NCBI GenBank assembly: GCA_015680685.1
Contig: MNCI01001065.1
Span: forward strand, 963,448-1,027,447
Source: Gnetum montanum
Taxonomy: Eukaryota; Streptophyta; Gnetopsida; Gnetales; Gnetaceae
Direction: 5' to 3'
DNA: 64,000 nt
Both the position numbers and the translations under genes were made by a program. Positions 22,797 through 32,862 of this stretch are shown in pieces. Positions within the stretch are counted from its first letter, which is position 1. Each line of letters begins with the position of its first letter. The notes under the pieces are model-generated. The model had not been told where the DNA came from, ran no database searches, and saw only the letters and a list, made by a program, of their open reading frames with translations.

Positions 22797-24017
22797 TATG
22801 ATGTTCAAAAATGTTAGTGGCTAGAACACTGAGAGGTAGTCAAGCGTATAGCCTAAGCCCAAATCTGTGCAAGGGCCATGCTAGAGAGAACGGAAACGTG
22901 GTGCCTTGAACGGTCTTATTGATCAGATAGGGACTTACGTGGTGTTAAAATGACCATGTGTGAGAAGATTTTATACTACATTATGTGTGGGCATCGAGTC
23001 TAGGAAAGCTAGAATGTAGCAAGGTATCCCGACCTAGGAACTATGACGTGAACATGCAAATATTTATGAAAAGTGAGAAAATACAAGTGTTACACTGAAT
23101 GTTAGAGAAAAATGCTTGAGAAATGCAATAGAGCTTGAGAACAGTAGTGCATCACCCCAAAAGAGGAAGCATAGCTAATTCACAAAGGGATACATAATGT
23201 ACAATAGGTGCAGTAAGAGCACAGTCACAACCTTGATGGTGTTAGGCTACGAAGTCTGGTGCTCACTATGTTGGACTGTGCTTGATTGGTTGATAGCCAT
23301 GGTATACCATGTGATGTTCTATAGGGTCGCAATGGGGATGCAGTGTACCATGTGATGTAGCTATGCCTCTCTGCTAGTGTAGTGTGCTCTGGGTCTCATT
23401 TGCCCATAGAGCTAAGTGCCAAGATGCCAAAATGCTAAATGCCAAATGGAGTGCCAATAGCCTTATTGGTGAGAAAATGAATACCAACTCTCCTCCTCCT
23501 CTCTCTTTAAAAGAGGATGCAGGGGTATTTATAGGGCTAGGATTAGCCCAAAATGTAGATTATATGCCACATGGCAATGTGTTGGGTGGTGCTACGCTAC
23601 ACTGTAGTAGATAGGGTGCTACACTATAGTCGATATGATGCTATGCTGCAGTAGACATGGTGTTATGCTACACAATGTAACAAGGTGCTATGCTACATAG
23701 CGTAATAGGTGTGCTATGCTACACTATGCTACGCTATGCTACATAACGTAACAGGTGTGCTACGTTGTGCTACGCTACACAGCGTAATAGGGTGCTACAC
23801 TGTGCTACGCTACATAGTGTAATAGGTGTTCTATGCTACACAACGTGACATGGTGTTGAAAGTGCCATCGTTTTGACACTTAGAAAAATTTTGCAAATCT
23901 GGTAGTTGGAGATGACTACACTCAACACTTGAAAAAATATGGGCAAAGTGCCACTATTTTGACACTTAGCCAAATTTGTAGTTGAGATGCTGAGACCCAA
24001 AATTTCATGGTATTTCA
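22797..24017 (-). repeat. Element D 5' LTR
   Basis: 1221 bp, from TGAAATACCATGAAATTTTG at 24017 (minus strand) to 22797. TATAAATA on the minus strand lies at 23526-23533. U3 holds a dense array of GTGCTACGCTACAC-like words at 23585-23850, longer than in the other LTR, which accounts for most of the length difference. Confidence 0.9.
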
Positions 24018-25425
24018 ATCATCCCATTGAATATGGCAAGAAGATGGATTTTAGCTATTGGTTTAGAATTATCATTAAGAAGAGCATTCCATCATTATAT
24101 AAATTTTTGGATAGGATTAAGGGATCCTTACTTAACCTTCATGAGTTGGTTAAGAGTTGTGTCGAGTCTCAAGTTATACGTGAAATGATTAATGAATTAC
24201 AATATTAAGTCCTTAAGTGAGGATATAGATCCTCTTGGTAGTGCGTGGTACTAGTTGGGAGCTTTCCTCATTAGGAACATAGGGAATATTCACATTATAG
24301 TATGTGGCTAGGTTTGCAACAACAAGCACTTGAAATGGAATGTGATAAAGTGTGCATTTGGATCAACCTCACAATTGTACTTGGTAAATTGAGGTATAGG
24401 GGTGTCCAATGGAAGAGTTATCTATGGGATAGTAGGATTGATTAGATCATCTTAATAGAAGTCCATAATATTCTTTGTTTGGGTTATGGAGGCCTTAAGC
24501 TTTTGTAACTCTTCTATAAGATCTTGGATCATTTGGAATGCTTAATCCAAGCCTTGGGGCATCCAAGTAGGTTGTGGTGTTTTACAAATGACTACGGTGT
24601 GAGTTGAGAGGCCTGTGGCCTCATGATAGGTTGTGGCACATAAGAGAGAGGCTAAGTCATTATGGTTGTAGGGGGATCAAATAGTGAAAAAGAGGTTGGA
24701 GTGGGTACTTGGGGAATAAAGTGCACAAAGGACATTTATGATCCTTGCGTTATTTGGGATTCTATCATGGGGCCCATTATCATAGAAAAGTGGTGAGTAG
24801 TGGTGAGAACCACTAGTGATGGTTGAGTTGATTGAGGTCATGTGGAAAATAACATGAACAAGAAAATAGGTATGATTTGGGACATCGATTGTACTTGATG
24901 CATCACTATAATAGGTACTGGCCCAAACATGGTTGGATATATGGGTGATGAAGGTTAAGGGCCTTGCCCTGTGGAAGAGATAGAAGAGACTGAAGTGTAT
25001 ACAATGGCTTGTGAAGCCAATTATTGGAATAGGCTTCCTAATAAGTTTTCTGATTCAAGCTCTGCCTTGAACTCATCCTATTCCTCATGTTGATCCTTAG
25101 AGCTTGATGCCCCATCTTGCTCATCCATATTAATTAGGTGAGATAGAATGCTTGTTTGGGCATTAGACAATGGTATCTTAACAAACATAGAAGGAATATA
25201 TTCCTTCCCATTATGGTGAATAAGTTCATATTCATGCTTAGACCTTGCCTTTGCTCATAGAATGAGCAATCTCATCTAGATCTTGGCATAAACGAAATTA
25301 TAATAATTTTGATCTATGATTGAAAACTTTAGGCTCCATCCTCTTAGCCTAAGTGACTATCTATGTTCAACTACTGCAAGGTATTTAGGGTCATAGACCC
25401 TCAAAACATCTTGGTTAGATGCCAT
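24018..25425 (-). pseudogene. Element E gag, N-terminal part
   Basis: The ATG at 25425 starts MASNQDVLRVYDPKYLAVVE. The order matches the other gags: an acidic segment (DEQDGASSSKDQHEE, about 25100), a Pro/Gln/Ser-rich segment containing PQPIMRPQASQLTP (about 24600), then the capsid region up to the D insertion at 24022. Numerous stops and frameshifts are present. It continues at 15710. Confidence 0.7.
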
Positions 25426-26372
25426 GTCAGTTAGGTTGAGGGGAAAGATAATTGATTGACTAAATGACATGTTTATTGGTTTTAGAATTGGTTTAATAAA
25501 TTTTGAAATTAACTTTTAAATCAAAATTCCAACAAGTAGCATTATTCAAGGTGCAAGAGGAGCACAGCTAGAAAATGGTGTGAAGTACAACTGTAGGTGT
25601 GATGCAGGTTGTAGTGGCAGTGATGTGCACTACTCTTGGAAAAGTGTGAAAGTTATAAATCTTAGTAATACTAACTATGCTAGCTTTTCTAGTAGTGTTT
25701 ACAATCAAAGATGTGCAATAGGTCATTGTATTTCCTAGCTAACTACACTGAGGTAGGTGGTGGGAAATGAGTTTTTACTTGGGAAAACTAGATTGGGAAT
25801 TTCTCCACTTGAAGGAAGTACGTTAGTTTTAAGAGATTAAATATGAAAATTTTGGCTTTTCCAAGGACTACACTAGACTCTTGGTAGTTTCTATGCTAGC
25901 TCTCTTATAGAATTTTCAAAACAAATATATTTTATTTTTTTATGCATCTACATTAGCTTTCAAGATATCCTAGACATAGGTTTTGGTGGGAAAAATTACT
26001 GTTTCAGGTGTTGACTATGTTGGCCTTAGAATGTCCAAAAATTGCTCTAAAAATGATGTAAAAATCCAACTCACCCACAACAACTACGTTGGGTGTTGGT
26101 TATCGATGATTGGACACCAATGTTGATTTTTGACGTTAAATGTTTGTAGGCTTATTAGTTTAAAATGTAAAAGAATTGGTATTTGGGAAAAGGTAGAAAA
26201 AGTTTTTGAAAAATTTTTTAGGTTGAGAATTTGGGTAAAGTCCCTTTTTCTACTGCTAGAGAAACTATTGCACCCAAAAAAATTGATTATTGAAAAAATA
26301 AAAGATCTCAAGCATGGAAACCATTTTTGACCTTGAATCCCATGGGCCTATGAGAAAGAGGATTCAAGGTGT
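25426..26372 (-). repeat. Element E leader and 3' part of its 5' LTR
   Basis: Noncoding sequence between E's gag start and the C insertion. Words such as CTATGCTAGC and AACTACACTGAGG resemble those on the other side of C (43420-43720). I could not find the PBS or the LTR end here, so the boundary between LTR and leader is open. Confidence 0.5.
26368..26372. other. Target site duplication of element C, left copy
   Basis: GGTGT precedes the left LTR start TGAAACACC and is repeated at 42697-42701 after the right LTR end ACTACA. Confidence 0.9.
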
Positions 26373-27184
26373 TGAAACACCCCAAAATTTGAAGACATTC
26401 TTACTTCACTAGGCCTTTACAATTTGAGTAGCATTATGGTAGTTCTTTAGGAGATGGATGCTCTGATTTTCAGACTGTCCGCTTTAGCAAGTTTTCTAAG
26501 TCAAGGAGTCTTGCTACGCTATGCTATGACATGCAGCGTAGCAAACTTTAGAAGACATTTGTAGAAGCACAGTGCTACGGTACGCTATGCTATGTAGCGT
26601 AGCACAGTGTAGCAAAAGCTGGATGATCAGCCCCCTCGCCTAACTTCAAGTCCTTTAGCAATGTATCCTTCTGTCATAAGGTGGCGAACTTGGTTGACAT
26701 TAGGTCATGTTTGTTTCTATGCTACGCTAAGCTACATGGCACAACGAGGCGTAGCAATTCTGTGGAAGTTTACAGAAGGCAATTCAAAGTGTGGGATCAG
26801 CAAGTTCGCAAGCTTCGCAGCGCAAAAGAAAAAGTTTGCAGATTGGCGACGTTTTTTGCAACTAAGGCTAATCACTAAGATATGCTACGTAGCGTAGCAA
26901 ACATACAATGAACATCTTGCACGTTTCAAAGGCTTTCTACATGTGCAGCAAGACACGTAACAAGACACTATGCTACGCCAACGTGCTATGCTATAGAGCA
27001 TAGCAAAGTGGAAAGCAGTTACGTGACATTAATGCATCTCAACTAATTGCATCGTTGCTCTGACAACATAATTATGGCATGGTAGGCTTGCCCAACAGTT
27101 ATGTAGGAATGTGTAGCACAAACAAGTCAGCATAGGCCCAAGGCATGTGGCATTCAAACTGCATCTTTCGTGTACCCTTGGTCT

Positions 27185-27192
27185 TATAAATA
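27185..27192 (+). promoter_or_regulatory. TATA box of the element C 5' LTR
   Basis: TATAAATA follows CCTTGGTCT; the 3' LTR keeps TATAAATA at 41911-41918 in the same context. Confidence 0.7.
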
Positions 27193-27639
27193 TCCTAATG
27201 AGAAATGCTTAGAGTCTCTCTAGCTTTCATGCTCTCGGGCACACTATATCTCTCGATCTCTGGAACTTTTGGCATACCTTTCCTTTTTCAAATCTTTTTA
27301 GTCCCTAGTTTTTTTTCTCGGCAATCTAGTTGGCTAACAGTCTAGTTGGCTGATGAGCAAAAAGTTGGCTCTATAATCTCAAGAATTATAAGCTTTCTGT
27401 TTAACATTGTAAACTGTTAGCATTCTCAATTGCCATCCTGTCCTGTTCCTTTCTACCACCTTGGTAGCACTTTGCATTGTTAATGACTGAGTCCACATTC
27501 AAGTGCAGGGCCATCTCATTCTACATGTCTTGGCTACTCTCAGGATCTCTGCACTTCCCAGCATTGTGCAACCGATTGTGTCCATCTTGACAGAGTAAGG
27601 TCATAGCTTCAAAGCAGTGCATTTTTCTATTTCATTTTA

Positions 27640-27755
27640 CATTATCTCCTATTTACTATTGCATTTTATGCTATTTTCTATTTCCTCTATTGCATTTTAC
27701 ACTATTTTCTGTTTCCTCTATTGCATTTTACACTATTTTCTGTTTCCTCTACATT
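27640..27755 (+). repeat. 31-bp tandem repeat in U5 of element C
   Basis: Three to four units of TATTGCATTTTACACTATTT plus CTGTTTCCTC. The 3' LTR has the same array at 42352-42475 with more differences between units. Confidence 0.85.
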
Positions 27756-27978
27756 TAATCCTTACTTCACTTTGTCAGTCTTGTTTTCAAATCACACTTT
27801 GCAAAAGGTTATATAGACACCAACTAAGTCCCTGTCTGATTGACTAGACTATTCAGGGTTCCCTCTTTCTGTCCCATCCAGCACGGCCCTACCGCGGAAA
27901 CGGGGTCAAGACTGCTAGCGGCTGGTGGCCCCTTGGCGTTTTTCCAGTTGCCGACGTTTTTAGTCACTACAATATTTT

Positions 27979-27993
27979 TGGCACTAGGAGGGA
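27979..27993 (+). promoter_or_regulatory. Primer binding site of element C (tRNA-Asn type, decayed)
   Basis: TGGCACTAGGAGGG begins seven bases after the LTR end. It is the B and D site with two bases missing (CTAGAAGG to CTAGG). Confidence 0.65.
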
Positions 27994-28016
27994 ATTTTAG
28001 TGCCTTTTCCATGTGT

Positions 28017-28490
28017 CACAGTAGTCTTGTAAGCCTTCTGCATCCTGATATGCATTAGCATAAACTTAACACTCATCTATGATTATTTACACATCGTGCG
28101 GTGCAGATCGATCACCTCGATGGTTCCTAGGGAGCTCTACAGGACATAGAGCCTCCAATTACCAGTTAACTTGCATCCTTCTTATGGTAGCCCTGTAAGC
28201 CTTTTGCACCCTGATACACATCAGCGTAAACTTGACACTCGTCTATGGTTGTTTATGCATTGTACGGTGTAGATTGATCACCTCGATGGTTCCTCGGGAA
28301 CCGTATATGACTTAAATCCTTCGATCGCCAATTGACTTGCCTATCTTACAGTAGTCTTGCATGTGCCCTATACCCTATCGTGCACTAGCATAAATGTGAC
28401 ACCCTTCGCGGTTGTTAATGCATCATGTGGTACAGGTCAGTCACCTCGATGGTTACTCGGGAGCCCGGCAAGACATAAAGCCTTTTTGAT
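28017..28490 (+). repeat. Three tandem units of about 165 bp in the element C leader
   Basis: Units begin at about 28017, 28183 and 28347 with (C/T)A(C/T)(A/G)GTAG(T/C)C(T/C)TG. Each contains GATCACCTCGATGGTTCCT or a close variant, followed by a G-rich GGGA(G/A) and, about 25 bp later, GACATA or GACTTA. They lie between PBS and gag, where packaging or translation signals usually sit. A function is not shown. Confidence 0.85.
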
Positions 28491-28585
28491 TACCTTTCTT
28501 TTTCATCACTTTCCAACTTATTTTCTCTTCTCAGTTCACAAAACTACTTAGATTTTTGATTTCCTCACTTTTCTCATTTGTAAAA

Positions 28586-31500
28586 ATGTCTAGCTTAGTA
28601 ACAATGACTTCTGCTACTACCGTTGTTAACACCTTCAACATGGAGGTTCCCATCACAGTTCAAGGCACCATTGGTGCTGAACAACCATTGAACCCACTGC
28701 TAGAAATGTGTTGATCGCTTAGGATCCAAAATCGAGGACCTGAGGGCTTGGCCCAGCAACATGAACATTACAACTTCCCCTGTGCAAAGGTTTAGGAAAA
28801 CCTACCTTTGGACATACGCAAGTTCAAAAGCAAATGTAGCTTTGAGTTCTCTTACTGCAATGGGAAGGCATTTGGTCCCACTCTTGGTGCTTCCATACCT
28901 TTGACACAAACAAACCAAAGGCTACTGGACTAGCTAATCTAGTTGGCTAGGCTTAGGGAGCAACAAGACATGACATCTAACCAGGATGAAACTTTTCAAG
29001 ATGGATAGGAGGAACTCGATTCCCAATCCGATGAGGAAGGTCCAACCAACCCCATTCCTATCCCTTCTACCCAGTCTTTCTGGGCCAAATTATTATCTAT
29101 CACCACTCCCTTTTTCATCATTCCTATGCTCCCGTAGCCTGCAACTACAACCGCAATGGGTAGCCATGTCACCTTCTCGGCATATCAACACCCTTATTCC
29201 CCTATTTCATTTACAGCAACTATGCCTTCGCAGATTGTTAATTAGTCCATTCCTATAGCACATCATACACCAATCATGGATATCCTGCTGCATGTTCATA
29301 CTGTACCAACTTCATAATCGTATGCAACTTTCATTTTGATTCCTACGTTCACATTTGTTTCACCCACTGTGGTGGGCCCAAGCCCGCCCACATGGTGGAC
29401 CCCATTCACTTCTTCGCCTATTCCACAACTATCATAGATTTCTTATCATGTTTGCCCTCAAACCTACCAAACCCTACAAATGGTACAACCTAACACGGGG
29501 CTATGGTCTATTCCGCCGGTGACAGAAACGGTCTATCCGATAGCACAACTGGTAGTTGCTGCTCCAACAGCACCACCTGGTGGGTGGTGGATAGTGCAAG
29601 TAGCACTGCTCATAGGGGCTACCCCAACGGTACTATTGATGGGTCATGCCACCACCCCCACCATTCCATAGGTAGGGGCTACCTCGGTAGTTCCCCAACC
29701 ACCCACATCGTAGGGTCTAGACCAAGCATTCCAGCTCATCCAAACCCTCATTGAGGAAATGAAATGCCTTAAGGCTGTCGGGTCTGACACAGTACAAGTC
29801 ATGAACTTTGACTAGGACGACCCTATCAGCCCTACAATCCCTACTCTGACATTACCCCTAAGGATGTCTCTCCCACACTTCATGAAGTACAATGGGGAGG
29901 GAGATCCCAATGCACATCTAGTTACCTTTAGGTCTGAGTCTCTCCTATTGCAACAATGGTCACACATGATCATTCGTGTCTTTGCCATGTCCCTAGCCAG
30001 GAGAGCCTTAGATTGGTATTGTGCACTACCATGCTCATCTATTTCAACTCTAGAAGAGCTTTTGATTTAGTTTGTGATGTGCTTCAAGTACAACTTGATG
30101 TCAGAAATCACATTGGATTACTTGATGGGCGTGAACCAGGAGCCTCTGGAACCAGTCCAGAAGTTCATCCAGCAATGAAGTGCAATCCTCAATGAAATCT
30201 GTGAGCCCATCGCGGAAGCCCACCTGTTGGCCATCTTTAAAGATGTAGTGAATCACTTTATCAAGTCTAAATTGTACTACCTTGCCCCCCACACTCTTAG
30301 TCAAGCCTTCACTTAGACTAAGAGTATACAAGACGCAGCCGAGGCAAGCAAATACCTGGCCTACATTGCTTACAAAAGCACTTTCACAAAGAAGGACAAG
30401 GGTAAGGCCCCAACAACCACAATGGTTACTATGGAAACTAAGGCCAAGCCCAGACCTAGTAACAATGGTAACAAGAGCAACAAGAAACTGACCGTACCCA
30501 CAGCTAACACCATGGCCAAGCAGAGCAACATGTCGCAACCTCTAGTACCCACACCTAAAACATCTGCACAACCCAAGTCAAACTTTAAGTGTAAAGATTG
30601 CTCAAATTACACCCCATTACCTCTCAAACCTTTAGAACTTCTGAAGTAGCTATTGGTAGTAGGGCACATGCAGTATAAGCAAATGTCATAAGAAGCAATC
30701 AGAAGACATCAATGCTATTGCGAACTCCTTAGGAACCCCTCTTTGGCCCTGCCCAATTCGCCCCTAGTTCCTAAGGGTTTCAGTCTGAATAGGTTTTATG
30801 ACTATCACCAAGAGTGTGGTTACAACATAGACTACTGTCTGGCATTGCAGGATGACATCTAGAGATTGATCGACCAGGGAAAACTGGTGTTGGACGAAAG
30901 TAACCCAGTACGTCCCGAAAACCAATCTATGCATGTCTACATAAACCCCCTCAACCCCAACAACGTCGGTTACATCATCAACATGATTGGTATTAACAGT
31001 GATCCTAGGCCACCCCAGCAGCCATTCGTGGTCTGTGTGCCTCAAGGTAGTGCACCAACACCACAAGCAGCTAATCAAAGCTTGCAACAACCGTTCGTTC
31101 TAAGAGTCCCACCACAGGCATCCATCCCTATGCCATCTATTGGTGAAACCATACTACTTCACCTGATAACACTATTAGCTCCTTTCATCATTAGGGGGCC
31201 AGCTCTTTCAATAACCCCTTCCTCGCATAAAATAGCTGAACAACCTTCTTGTTCTAAAAAATGAGAAGTGCGTTTGGTAGGTGGGATTTCAAGAAGAAAC
31301 GCCATCCAAGGTATTCCAAAGCCTACTCCTTCATCCCCTATGTCTACGCCCTCATCACCAAAGAAGAATGTTGCCATAATAGCATAGCCCATGCCACCTT
31401 GCCAAAAAGGGTTTGAACCTAGATCTGAAGTTGCCCCTCCTCGGGAGATTCGTCTTCTGGGATGACTTGAAGAAGAGGAAAGTGCTGGACAAGAGGGTGG

Positions 31501-32391
31501 TCAAAACCTTTTGGATGCCCTCACTCAAGTCAAGTAGGCACTAAAATAGAAAAACACTATGTTGAGTCTGTATGACCTGATCATGATGCTTGTACCGCAC
31601 CGTGAGGCTCTAATATGCATTTTGATAGCAATTCTAGTTGATGAAGACATGCTAGTAGAAGAGGAAGAGATCCATTCGGTCATGCTTCCCTATGCACCCA
31701 TAGAGCTTGGGCTATCCCAATTGACTTTCAGCGATGATGCCATTAGGAAAGATTTCGAAAGAGGTCAGGTGACCACAGCCCCCTTTTTCATCATAATTCG
31801 AGTTAGCCAACAGCAGATCTGAAGAGTACATGTTGATGATGGGGCTGCCACGAACATCATCCCCTTCCCTATTGTGGACAAGTTGGGCTTGGTCGAGTAG
31901 ATCAAACCCACAGCAACTTCCTACCTAAGGTTGTTCAACGGGGCACGTGTCCTAGTGAAAGGCATAGTCCACATGGACTTCGTAGTAGGGGACCAGTTCC
32001 CCACAAACGCAACATTCATCATGGTTGAGGAAATGCCTAGGTTTAACCTGATCTTGGGGAGATCATGGTTAGCATAACTTAGTGTTGTTTCCTCACCCAT
32101 ACATAAGGAAATCCACCTACCATATGTAGCCAAGGAGGTGGTGATCCGTGGTGACGAAGTAGTAGCGCAAGCTATCAGTAACGTAGACATGGAGCAGGGC
32201 TCAAAGGTTGTAACCTCTGAGAATGAAGTGCCTACTTACACTCACACTAAACATCTAGCAGGAGAATCAGCCCAACAAATCGGTCTCCAAAATGAAAGCG
32301 CATGGGTTAAGTTGTCATTATAAGTGGGGGACAATGATGTGGATGAGGGCCCTGACAAGGTGCCTCGGCCTCACATTCTGATCAACCCATG
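28586..32391 (+). pseudogene. Element C gag-protease polyprotein
   Basis: The ATG at 28586 starts MSSLVTMTSATTVV. One frame runs to 32323 and probably to about 32391, with some 26 in-frame stops but no frameshift. The order is an N-terminal part, a Pro-rich stretch, the gag capsid region (MKYNGEGDPNAHLVTF, SLARRALDWYCALP, FIKSKLYYLAP; 29864-30300), a basic linker, a zinc knuckle that has lost its first Cys (DYHQECGYNIDYC, about 30795), three PF(V/I)(V/L/I)(C/R)(V/G)P repeats (31020-31200), then the protease with VDDGAATNII (about 31833) and FNLILGRSWLA (about 32045). Most stops are TAG at positions where B encodes Gln. Confidence 0.9.
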
Positions 32392-32504
32392 ATGGGTCAA
32401 GAAGCAGTTATGCATAGCATAGCAACCCCAAAGCCTCTTGCTCAATTTCCATCCCTTGTACATTCACTACCTTTTGCTTTGTTGACATATAATCCTTTTG
32501 ACAT

Positions 32505-32690
32505 GGTACGCTATGGCCCAAAATGGCCTAAAACTAGCAATGGCCCAAAATGGCTTAAAACTTGCAATGGCCTGAAACAGCCTAAAACTAGCATAAGTTA
32601 CCAGTTAGCTATTTTTCAAGTTGTTAATGTATCATCTCTTTGGCATGTTACGCAATGGCCTAAAATGGCCTAAAACTAGCACATGAAAGC
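32505..32690 (+). repeat. Hairpin-AAACTAG repeats between protease and antisense gene of C
   Basis: Four to five units of the form GGCC-AAAAT-GGCCTAAAACTAG occur, with arms GGCC/GGCC. They read in the gag-pol direction and correspond to the B array at 7515-7800. Confidence 0.8.
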
Positions 32691-32862
32691 ATGAACATTT
32701 TATACAAAACGCAACATGTATGCAATGCGCAAGTTAACGTAGAGTCTATTTCTTTTCTGAAATTATTTTCTTTATTCAAAACTTTTGCCTGTTGACAATG
32801 CTCACAAAATTTCTTTACAAAATTTCAAAAATTCAAAATTCCAAAAAGAAAACCCCATGCAG

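Larger units (their letters stand above)
15716..24017 (-). mobile_element. Element D: complete but pol-less Tat-lineage element
   Basis: Two direct LTRs (15716-16841 and 22797-24017) flanked by ATCAT enclose, on the minus strand, PBS, leader, gag-protease, hairpin-repeat array, 3' untranslated region and polypurine tract. Reverse transcriptase, RNase H, integrase and the antisense gene are all missing. The protease end is followed within 300 bp by the repeat array and then by 3' region matching element A. It is either a deleted copy or a non-autonomous subfamily that keeps gag and protease. It is inserted in the gag of element E. Confidence 0.85.
26373..27971 (+). repeat. Element C 5' LTR
   Basis: 1599 bp, TGAAACACCCCAAAATTTG to ...AGTCACTACA. 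U3 carries palindromic CTACGCTATGCTACGTAGCG-like words (26510-27005). TATAAATA is at 27185-27192. U5 has a tandem repeat of about 31 bp (27640-27755, TATTGCATTTTACACTATTT). It pairs with the LTR at 41072-42696, with many transitions between them. Confidence 0.95.
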
